Assembly (NCBI GenBank): GCA_024763035.1
Contig: JANTGG010000004.1
Span: 1 to 63,757 of the forward strand
Direction: 5' to 3'
DNA from: Desulfocapsa sp.
GTDB lineage: Bacteria > Desulfobacterota > Desulfobulbia > Desulfobulbales > Desulfocapsaceae
Length of the DNA: 63,757 nt
Below, piece after piece: positions 28,481 to 39,400 of the stretch. Each line of letters starts with the position of its first letter. The stretch's first letter is position 1. The translations under genes were made by a program, and so were the position numbers. Under the pieces are notes generated by a model. It made no database searches. It saw nothing but the letters and a program-made list of their open reading frames with translations, and had not been told where the DNA came from.

Positions 28481-28558
28481 TGTAGGAGCTCGCCCCTGCG
28501 AGCGATTTTCCCGGATTGGCGATAACTTGAGTGGGGCGCAGAGATGAGCTCCTGCAGC
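28481..28558. repeat. REP-like palindromic element, copy C
   Basis: The best-formed copy: the ends TGTAGGAGCTC (28481-28491) and GAGCTCCTGCA pair over 11 positions with one wobble, and the core CGCCCCTGCGAGCGATTTTC is shared with copies A and B. It lies in the 221-base gap between the RHS gene and the next gene; the rest of the gap holds only a ribosome site. Confidence 0.75.
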
Positions 28559-28644
28559 ATATACAGCTTACAGTGTTTTAATAATAATCACGTAGACAGA
28601 AACAAATGAAAATACACAGTGCAGGTAAGAACAGGAGAAGACAG

Positions 28645-30390
28645 ATGAAAAGGCTGGAGATATGGAAGCTGTATTGTTTTGTTATAGTGTTTTTATTTAC
28701 GGCAAATATAGCCATTGCGGCACCGGTAAGCCAATCGTTCAATCTTCATGCCGGCTGGAACGCTGTCCTTCTTGAAGTAAACCCGGATCCTGCCCATAAT
28801 GATCCGGCTTCGGTGTTTGGCACTGTCCCTGACCTGATCAGTGTCTGGCGTTGGAATGCTGACACTTCAACCGTGGAGTTTGTTCAGAATCCTGATGTTC
28901 CCGTTCCCGAGCAGTCCACATGGCTCGTCTATTATCACAATACCGGCACCCCTCCTTCAGCACTGGAAAGTATGATTCTCACCGACCTTCATGCTGTACA
29001 TGGAAACGCAGCATATCTTATCCAGCGTGGCGGCACAGGTGATGTGAGTTTTACAGTGACGGGTGAGCCTGCAGTTCAGGATATCTACTGGCAGCCAAAT
29101 ACATATAATCTGGTGGGGTTCAATCTGATTTCCGGGTCGGAACCATCGTATGGTGAGTTCTTTTCCTCTTCAGCAGCCCACGCTGATCAGAAAATTTACG
29201 TCCTGCAAAACGGAACATGGGTAGAAGCATTGGCTGTTGATGCCATGGCAGAGGGGGAGGCGTTCTGGATATACTGCCAAGGATCCTCAACCTTTAACGG
29301 CCCCGTATCGGTCCGTCCGGAAGTGTACAGTGCTCTGGATTATGGCACGCAACTGGATGAGCAGAATCTGATTCTTGAAAATAATGATGATGAGTATGCT
29401 GATATTACAGTGAATACCGAAAATACTTTTTCTCATCTCTATTACCTGGATGTGGATGATAATGGGGTGGGGCAGTGGGTTCAGTTCAGCGGACCGGGTC
29501 TTACCCTGCATCTGCAGCCTGGAGAAAAACAGCGCTTACGTCTTGGAGTAAAACGTGAAGGGATACCTGCATCCCAGGTATTGCTTACAAATCTTGTGGT
29601 TTCCAACGCCAGTCAGCGTGTTTTGCTTCCCGTTTCTGTTACAGGAATTGAAACTGCCGGACTCTGGAGCGGTTATGCAGAGGTCAGCAAGGTGAGTGAG
29701 GTACGCAAAGGGACTACTCCCAAAAAAACCGGTTCTGTTTTCACAGTACGGCTGTTGGTACATGTCGATGATGGTGGCAATGTCAAACTGCTTCAGCAGG
29801 TTATTCAGATGTGGCAGCAGGGAACGTGGAAAGCCGATCCGGATCATCCTGGATTCCAGATTGTTGATATCCCGGGTCACTATGTGTTGTTGACCGATGA
29901 TTCCCTGGTGTCATCATACCAGGGAATGTCCCTGCTGGACGGGAAAGCCATCGGGCGCCGGGTCAGCTCCGCCGCTTTTTCTTTCACTGAGCCGCAGCCG
30001 ATGACAGGATCTTTTGCCACCGGACAAACACTCACCACCACCATTACTGTTGCCAAGGATGATCCACTCAACCCCTTTGTTCACCGCTATCATCCAAAAC
30101 ACCAAAAGCCGGTTTTAATTCCCGCAGATGGTGAAGTTCCTGAACATTGGAGTCAGAAGGCTGAAACCATGTTTGATATCAGCAGGCTTGTCACTCTCCA
30201 GTTCGGCAATAACGATCCTGACGGCAATACTCTTCCCGGCACGGAAAACCTGAACTGGGGGAGTTTAACCGTGGGCGGCATTTACCGGGAGACAATTGCA
30301 GGACTTAATAAAAATCCTATCTATATCGAAGGAACCTTCGTTCTGAACAGGATCAGCGATGTCTCTCAAATAACAACAACTGCTCCTTAA
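28645..30390 (+). CDS. Secreted GWN/GYW-module protein of the Tc-like locus
   Basis: 581 residues with a signal peptide (MKRLEIWKLYCFVIVFLF ... NIAIA, then APVSQSF). The N-terminal half holds two modules of the pattern GWN...L...SVWRW...W.VYY and NLVGFNLI...W.EA...GEAFWIYC. The same module type is inserted in the preceding RHS protein. The C-terminal half is beta-rich with several conserved-looking Trp and Gly positions; I recognise no family. The ATG at 28645 has AGGAG 8 bases upstream; the in-frame ATG at 28606 has none. It sits between the TcB/TcC-like and the giant gene and is probably a component or adaptor of the same secreted assembly (inference). Confidence 0.75.
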   Translation: MKRLEIWKLYCFVIVFLFTANIAIAAPVSQSFNLHAGWNAVLLEVNPDPAHNDPASVFGTVPDLISVWRWNADTSTVEFVQNPDVPVPEQSTWLVYYHNTGTPPSALESMILTDLHAVHGNAAYLIQRGGTGDVSFTVTGEPAVQDIYWQPNTYNLVGFNLISGSEPSYGEFFSSSAAHADQKIYVLQNGTWVEALAVDAMAEGEAFWIYCQGSSTFNGPVSVRPEVYSALDYGTQLDEQNLILENNDDEYADITVNTENTFSHLYYLDVDDNGVGQWVQFSGPGLTLHLQPGEKQRLRLGVKREGIPASQVLLTNLVVSNASQRVLLPVSVTGIETAGLWSGYAEVSKVSEVRKGTTPKKTGSVFTVRLLVHVDDGGNVKLLQQVIQMWQQGTWKADPDHPGFQIVDIPGHYVLLTDDSLVSSYQGMSLLDGKAIGRRVSSAAFSFTEPQPMTGSFATGQTLTTTITVAKDDPLNPFVHRYHPKHQKPVLIPADGEVPEHWSQKAETMFDISRLVTLQFGNNDPDGNTLPGTENLNWGSLTVGGIYRETIAGLNKNPIYIEGTFVLNRISDVSQITTTAP

Positions 30391-30460
30391 TCCGTTTTAT
30401 CCAGACATGAGTGCATTCATAAAATTAGTAAATGGAACGAATTCTTTTCGGGGAAAAATA

Positions 30461-33400
30461 ATGAAAGTACGTAGAAACAGTATCCTGTTGACTTGTATCT
30501 GTTTGTTTTGCTGTGTGTTTGGAAGCAGTGCCATCCAGGCGGCAACCATCGTTGTCGGACCGGTATCAAGTGATTTCGCAACCATCGCCGAAGCCATTGA
30601 TGCGGCGTCAGCCGGTGATATCATACAGGTGCAGGCTGGTATGTACTACGAACATGATCTTGACTTTGGCGGAAAGGACATTGTCCTGACATCAATGTTT
30701 GGTGCCAGACAGACTATTATTGACTGCGAGAATAAAGGCAGGGCCTTTAATTTTTCAAGTGGTGAAACGACAGCTGCCAGGATAAAAGGTTTTACCCTTC
30801 AAAATGGTACTGCAGGTCATGGTGGGGCGATCTCCATTACAAACGCCTCCCCCACACTTTCCCATCTTATATTGTTCAATAACAATGCCACCGGCAATGG
30901 TGGAGCTCTTTACCTCTATGGGTCAGTTTCACGGATCGACAATTCACTTTTTTATGAGAATAGTGCAACGTCTTACGGCGGTGTTATGGAAATCCAGCAC
31001 AGTTCACAGATTAAAGTTGTTAATTGTACCTTTGTGACCAATCAGGGGAATTACGGTGGTGCGGTCGATCTCGATACTTCAGCTCTTGAAGTATATAACT
31101 CAATCTTCTGGGGAAACAGTGCTGGCAGTACGGGAGATCAAATAAATATTTATAATGCATCGGCTGTGCTTGATATCAGGAATAATGATATTGAGGGCGG
31201 AATTGCCGCAATCAACAACAACGGTGTATTAAATGATTATGGCGGCAATATTGACGCAGACCCTCTTTTTCACGGCTACGGAAATTATCGGCTAAGACCT
31301 GGTTCGCCCTGTATCGATGCCGGTGATGCTGAAGGTCTTGGATTCAGTGAAAGCGATTATGCCCTTGATGGAGTGGGCGGAATTCATCGGCAGGTTGGAG
31401 GTATTATTGATATAGGTGCCTATGAATATTATTCTCAAGCTGTTGAGGGCCCTGAGATTCTCTGGGCTGCATCAGACAGTATGGATCAATATGCAGATGG
31501 TACTACTATCCTGATCCCTCCCGGGACCTATCTCATTCCAGCAGGTAAAAAAATACAGATTCAGAGTAAGGCTGTTGCCCTGGTCTCAACAGGAGGTGCA
31601 GATGAACCTGTTGTCCTGGATGGGGGAAGCCGTGAACGTGCTATTGTTATCCTTTCGGATACTTCAAGATCCAATGTTGCCATAGAAGGATTCAAGTTTG
31701 TAAACTGTAAGGCTCCCACTGCGGCAGACAGTGCTGACTGGGAGGGCGGTGGTGCAGCCGTTTATATTGACGGAAGTGTGCTCTCATTGCGAAACTGTGT
31801 GCTCAGACGAAACAGTTCGACGAACGGAGGCGCGGTCTACATTGCAAGTCGAGAGAGCGGCGGAGAATCACCCCTCTTCCAGTCATTGCTAAACATTACC
31901 GGATCCAGGTTTGTCCGCAATACGGCACAGCAGGCAGGAGGAGCTGTCAATGTTGGTATGATTTCTGAAACAACTGACGTTTCAGCGAATAAGGTTTTTG
32001 TCGCGGACACCCTCTTTTATGAAAACAAGTGTTTGACCGGAGTTGGCGGAGCACTCTCTTTTCAGACAAATCTGTACGGTATGCTTATGGATATTCTGGT
32101 GGAGAGGAGTCGTTTTATCAGAAACCAGGCATTTAAAGGGGGAGCTGTTAATGCTAAAGGAGTGAAATCTTTCACAGCAGTAAACAGCATATTTCTCGAG
32201 AACACTGCAGACAGACAAGGGGCTGCTGTGTATCTCACTCCTGCAACTGAACTTGGCTCTGGTGCCGGATTGTTTGCATTCTGCACTTTTCATAAAAACA
32301 GTGCTGTGAACGAAGGATCAACTCTGGACAGTTCAAATGACTGGACGCAGCTTGGTGTATATAATTCAATTTTCTGGGAAAATTCTTCTGCTGATAGGGG
32401 GGCAATTCAACTGACCAGTGAAGAACTGACCATGGACAGCTGCATTCTCCAGGGAGGGATAGCGTCTGTTGTTTCACCTAGTGTCGGGTCAACACCAGTT
32501 CTTACCGCCAGTGGGATTATTGAAGAGGATCCCGTTCTTGTCTACCATGATGCTGATCTCCACCTTATGCCCGACTCACCTGCTGTTGACCATGGAACCA
32601 CTACCCTGCCTGTTGCCATGCCGGAGGTTGATTTTGATGGACATGCAAGGGTTCTTGACGGTGATGGTGACAGTACTGTTGTCCCTGATATCGGTGCCTA
32701 TGAGCATTGTTTACCCTCTGATACGGCCTTGGGTGTTTCCCGGGAATTCTTCTTCTTTGGCTATAACAAGAGCAAACAGGTCATTCCGGATGCCCAGACC
32801 CTGCAGTTAAAAAACAGCAGTGAGGTCAATGTGGTCTGGCAGTTTGTAAACCTGCCGGATTGGATATCCGTCAGCCCCGACGGTGTGCAGGAAAGATATG
32901 TTCTCCAGCCGGGTGATGAACAGAATGTGTCATTGTCCTGTATTCCCGAGGTGATAAGCCAGATGGACTATGGGCTTCATAGTGCTGTTCTTGCTGTCTA
33001 TGATGCTGATACCAATGAGCAGCTTGCAACGGTTGAGGTTGAATTGACTGTAACCCGAACCATTGTTGTTCCCACCGATTATCCGACCATTCAACAGGCC
33101 ATTGACGCAGCTGTGGATGGAGATGATGTGCTGGTTGAGGCAGGAACGTATACAGGCATTGGAAATCGTGATATTTCGTTTCTTGGCAAACGGATTGTTG
33201 TCCATTCAAGCAGTGGTCCTGAAAACACGATTGTTGATGTTCAGCAGACAGCATTGACCAGCGCTTTTCTTTTTGAGTCAGGAGAAACAGGCTCTTCGGT
33301 ACTCGATGGCTTTACCATCACCAATGCAACCTCATCCGCCATTCGCATTTCCAGTGCAGCGACGATTGTTAATTGTATCTTCGACACCAATGGTTTTCCC

Positions 33401-36400
33401 GACCGGACTGATTGGGTATCCCGTAATGGCGGGGCAATGACGATTGATGGAAATAACAGCTATATTGCAAATTGTCAGTTTTTGGATAATTGGGCAGGGT
33501 ATCACGGTCTGGGTGTTGTGGCTTTCGGTGAAGGCGGAGCAATGAATATCACCGGGAATAATAATACTATTTACAACTGTTTGTTCTCCGGCAATGGAAT
33601 TAAGACTTCGAGCACCTACTACACAAATTTTGGTGGCGCAGTTATGGTTCGCGGTACAGGGAACAGTATCCGTTCCTCACGTTTTCAAGGGAACCATGCT
33701 GAAAATGCCGGAGGAGGAGTGTATCTGTTCGGCACTGTAGAACGGAATTTTGTGGAGAACTGTACTTTTGATAGTAATGTTGCTGTTTCTGCTGAAGCTG
33801 GAGGTCTGTTTGTCGGGTACGGAACCGTTCATAACTCTGTTTTTTATTACAATCGTGCCGAGGGTGGTACCGCAATAGCGATTAATCGTGGTGAGGTTGA
33901 CAACTGTACGTTTGTACAGAATACAGGTGTGGACTATACGGCAAGGAGCTGCCTTAGGATTGCAGGAGTTGAGGCTGTACCAATTGTAAACAATCTCTTT
34001 TATCAGAACAGCAGCAATCAGATCGATTTTTCCTATTCGGGTACTGCCCAGGTTTCCTATTCGGTAATTCCTTACACAAGCAGTGGTACAGCAAATGAAG
34101 ATTATGACTATTACCATGCCAACAGTCATATTGATCTTGGTTCGAATGTATACTGGTACAATGAAAGTTCTCAACCATTACCCATGGTTAATTCCAATGG
34201 ACAAGACTATCGTCTGAACCCTGAATTCTACTACTGTATTGATCAGGGGACGGTAATCCCGGATATTTATTCTGATATCCGGGGCTCGATCCGTCCTGTT
34301 GACGGAGATGATGACGGCAATTCAGAATTTGACATCGGAGCGTATGAGTACAGTCGATATTTTGGAGGCTCAGAGCTGGATTCACCGGCCTCACCATTTA
34401 GTGATCTCCATATTGAGAGTTCGGTGATCCTTGTCGGACACGAGTACGAAGTGCAATGGAAGGATAAAAACCCCTTTCCCAACTTTGATGACAGGGTCTA
34501 CCAGGCTGGTGAGTATGATGTTATGCTTTCCCTTGTCAACGAGTCCGGTAGAAGGATAAACCTGTTGGAATATCCTAGAACAATTCGTTTGTCGCCCCTT
34601 GGCTATTCTTTACCTGTGACTTTTACCCCCGAACATCTTGGGACGTGGAGGATTCGCCTTGAAATTGCAGATGATCCCGGTCAGTTTATTGAATCCGCTC
34701 CAATTCTGATAGAGTATAAGGATGTAATAAGCGTTCACATGGGTGAACAGATCCATCCCCCTGCAGCAGCACTGACAGACCAGAAGCCTGTCGTCGATAT
34801 TGAAAATGCGGTTTACTGGAGTGCCGATACAAAACGACTCTGGGCAGTCAAACCCACCACTGTTGTTGTCAGCTGGTATACCGATGTGGAGCATACGGAT
34901 GTGGTCTCCATGGTAATCCATATTAAAAAACCTGACGATCCTCTTATTCATATTGCCCATACCCAACCGGTGGATTTACTTCCGGAAGGAACACCCTATG
35001 ACATGGTGAACATGCTCTATACCGCGAGCGGTGCAAGCATGAATGCCAATACTTTTTCAGCTGAGAATGAAGGCTATTCTGTTTTGTTTTTCCGTGATGA
35101 GCAGGCAGAGCAGATAGAGACCAGGGAAATTGTTCAGGTTGTGCGCACCGTGTATTGGAATCACACCCCTGTTGACGCAGAGGACACCATAACCTTTCCC
35201 CATATCCGGACAGGATATCTCGGTGAAGAGTTGATCGATGGTGACCATAATGCACTCTGCGGCAGCGGTTATGTCTTCTATGAAGACGGCTGGTATGACG
35301 GATACGGTGAAAATCGAGCCTATGACAGATCCAGTCGCACAGGACCTATTTTTCCTGTGAATGCACTACAGGGAGATACCGACGATGGTCGGGATAATCT
35401 GCTGGTTGTCTGGTATCGGCAGGAGACCAATGATAATACCGGTGTCTGCTGGCCAGACAAGCCGGATGATTATGAGGTTGAACCGCCGGTTGAACCTCCG
35501 GTAATTGTCGTTGCTTCCGGTTTGGGCAGCGGCGAATTGCGTCCGGGTGATTTTGGTGCCCAGGAAGACATGATGATTTACAGTCAACCTGACAGGATAA
35601 AGATCGGGTATAATCCCAATGAAGAACATGCTGCATTTTTTACGGCTCAGGCATCAGAAAATCCTGCTGTTTTTGCCCTGCGAAATGATTTAAACAGAAC
35701 GGTAACAGACCTCAGCTTTACATCTGATCCTTATGTGCTTCTCAAGTATCGTGATCCCAAAAATAACGGACAGTGGAACTTCAGGGCGTACAAAGTTGTT
35801 GATGCATCGTCCAGATACCAGTTCAGCGGTACGGTACAGGAAGACAGCGGCGGCAACGCCAGGTATTATATTGATGGCTCTGGTGGGTTGCAGCCGGTAA
35901 GCGGCAATTTGCCACAAGTCAGTTATTATCTGGATGCCAGGGGGCATTTGAAAAATCCATCAGATCTCGATGATCTCTGTTACAATTACTCTGGAGGGAC
36001 GATCTCTGTCCAGGCATGTCTTCCTGAAAATGATGTAAAAGTTCATTATCTCGACTTGAACGGTCAACTTCAGGTCCTTGCAGATCCACAGCCGTCTTTT
36101 GAGGCAAATGGACTGCTTGCTCCCGGTTCCCTTCCAACAGATTCGTATTTTATAGATCCGTTTAATGTCCTGGTAAAGGGGGATGTCTACTATCGGTTTT
36201 ACTATCCTCAAACAGCCGGTGGAGAGATCAATCCTTTCTATCCGCTGAATCAGATGACCTTTGGTCCCTGTGCCGAATCTGAAACAACCACACCCCTTTG
36301 GGTACTTGAAGATAAAGATCACAAGTTTTTCGCAAAGAATGGAGGATTGAGCGGAGGAATTCAGGATGTAACGGTAAAATATTACTACAGGCTGCAGTCA

Positions 36401-39400
36401 GGTTTTTACTACGATCGAAATGGGGATGATAGACAGGATCCTGAAACACCGCTTGGGAGTTGTATTCCTCTGCTCGATCACGGATCAATGGATCCGCAGG
36501 CGGTTGATTTTGCTGTTTCCTGGCCCAGCCCCGTTCCAACTCTCCATGTGGGAGAAACCCTTATGGATGCAAAAATGCAGGAGGGTGAGTCTGTTGGTCT
36601 GCCGAATATTAAAGATCAGTGCATAGCCACTGTTTTATATGATCAGCCTGTTGAGCAGAGTGGAAACTACGATTCTCACAGTGTAAATCTTATCGATCCG
36701 CTGCAAGAGCACAAGCTGATATGGGGGCTTGCTGATCCTGAGGGACAGCTTCCCCAGGCATTAAAACCCAAAATGAATCTCTCCACCGGCCGCTGGGAAT
36801 TTCCGGGTCTGCCGGAACATCTCCGTCTGCGTCTCAGTTATGATCCCGTTGACGGTCTGGACGAGAATTCAGGATTATATGGCAGTTTGAAGTTGAGAGG
36901 ATCCTATAAAGTAGATACCGGAGAACCGACAATTCTGCTCAATGTTTTGAGCAGCAGGGATCTTGATACCATTAAAGCAGTCCTGCTGGAAAATCCCCCT
37001 GCAAATAATGATTTTATTACTCATGTGATCGAATTGAATGATCTGCAGGCCTTGCCCGCCATGAGTTATCCTGCTTCCGGGGCAGTAACCACCAGCCGCA
37101 TGTATCCGCAGCGATCCCAGTTTGATTCTGAGACAAAAGCTCTTACTGCCGGGGATGCCCGTGGCACCGGCTATGTTACCCTTTCTTTTAATAATCATCC
37201 GGATTGCGCAGCACCAACCACTCTGCAGGTGATTCGTGTTGCCGGTCCTCTCTATCAGGGAGAGATAAAGGTTATAGAACCGGTCAACCCCTTTGAAGAG
37301 AAATTAACCCTTCGTCATAACGGTGATTTCGGCGGTCAATCCGACGGTCACTGGTTTCAGTGGAAGTATCTGCCTGCTGATTTTTCAGGTATTCCCTGTC
37401 CCCCGGATGAGACTCCTGAAACGTATGGTCAGGATTGTGTGGTGAAAAACTGGCAGGATTACTTCGCGGTTGATGCCGTAAATAACCCGCCGGGCAGCAC
37501 AACAGATACACCACCCGTGGATCAGTACCCCGATGGCTCGCCTGATAACTTTTATAAGGGAGCAGTGGATGTAACAGTTCAGGGTACAGGGCAGCAGCTG
37601 CTGCCTGACAAGTGGTTTTCTGTAAGATATTATGATGATAAACATCTGCTGGCACCATCTTACCCGACAGAATACGAAAAGACGGTGAGCAGCTGGACCA
37701 ACCCGCAGCTGTATGAGGGATGGATCAAGAGGGTTATGAAGAAAATCAATCTTTTTGATCAAAAAGCAAAGGATTTCCATGCCGGTGATGTGAACACTGT
37801 TTCGTCCATGATCAGTCTTGCCGGAGAAGAATATGAGGGGAATGTTGCTCTTAGTGACAACCCCGAATATCTGCAGCACCTTGGTATGATACAGGTCTAT
37901 GAAACCCTGCTTGATCGTGGAAATTCCCTTGCTGAAGGAATTGATTCCGCAGATATCAACAAGGCACTGCTCTTTGCCGCCAATAGACTTGCAGATCTGT
38001 ATGTGCTGCTTGGCAACGAGGCGTATGGGGATGCGGAGGATCCTACCATAGGCTTTTCAACTGAAGATGGACAGGTGGGGCTGGAGGCGTCTTCCATTTT
38101 CTGTTTTGAAAATCAGGTGGATTCCCAGCTCGATGAGGAGCTTGCTCTGCTGCGTGGACGATCTGAACCCGGTATCAGACCCTATTACAATCGTCTGGTA
38201 TGGAATTTCACCCTTGGCGATGGTGAAGTCGCCTATAAGGAAAATTATAATATTAGCGATCAGCCGACCCTGGATACGGATAATGACACATTTGCAGACA
38301 CCCCTGATGGTGAAGTCAATGAGATGGATGCAAAAATCATGTTTCCCATGGGGCATGGCGATGCCTGGGGACATTATCTCTCGGCAGTAAAAAAATATTA
38401 TTCATTGTTTAAAAAGGATAACTTTACCTGGATTCCACAGTCTGAGGCCATTCTTGTGGCAGGGAATCCTGTGCAGGTTGATTATCGTGATGAACGAAAA
38501 TTTGCTGTTGCTGCTGCAGCCCGTGCAAAAACAGGTGCTGAAATAGTGGATCTCACCTATCGCAAATTCTATACTGAGGATCCCGACGGGCAGTGGCAGG
38601 GATATAAAGATACTGACAGCGACAGAGCATGGGGGCTTTCCGGATGGTCGAAACGGGCCGGTCAGGGTGCTTTCCTTGATTGGGTGGCAGGGAACTCCAT
38701 GCTGCCTGATATGCCTGGTGTTCTCGAAGGACAGTATGCGGTGGAAGGGCAGACAGTCTTTACCCTTTCAAAAATCGTATACACCCCCGGTGCTGAATCA
38801 ACCCTGTCGGTTTATCATAATGGTACACAGTTGATACCTGGCCCCGCTAATGATTACATCGAAAGTGGAACCAGTGAAGTGACACTGACAACTGCAGCCG
38901 CTGCCGGTGATGAACTGGTATTTGAGGCAAAAATGGCTGACAGCTCTTTTACTGTGCGTGATATTGCAAAAATTGATCGTACCAGTGTGTTGGAACTGGG
39001 GGAAATTGTCAGCAGTTATAATGCAATACAGGCTAAAATGGATGAGGCTGATGCCCAGCTCAATCCCCTGGGAATCGCGAAGGAAAGTGTTCCTTTTGAT
39101 ATCGATCCTGCACAGGTTGCCAATGGTGAAACCCATTTTGAGCAGATATACGGAAGGGCAGTGGATGCGATGAATAATGCCATAGCCGTTTTCAATCATG
39201 CCAATCAAAATACCAGTCTGCTTCGCAGGCAGCAGGATTCCCTTGCAGATTTTCAAAGAAATATTGAAAATATGGAAGCTGATTACAATAACCGGCTGAT
39301 TGAGGTTTACGGGTATCCCTATCCTGAGGATTGCGGTCCCGGTAAATTGTACTCCACTCCTTACTGCAGCAGTGGTCCTGATTTATATCACTATATGTAT

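Noticed and set aside
28645..30390. Immunity protein for the RHS C-terminal domain
   Set aside because: The product is large, has a signal peptide and shares modules with the RHS protein, unlike known immunity proteins.
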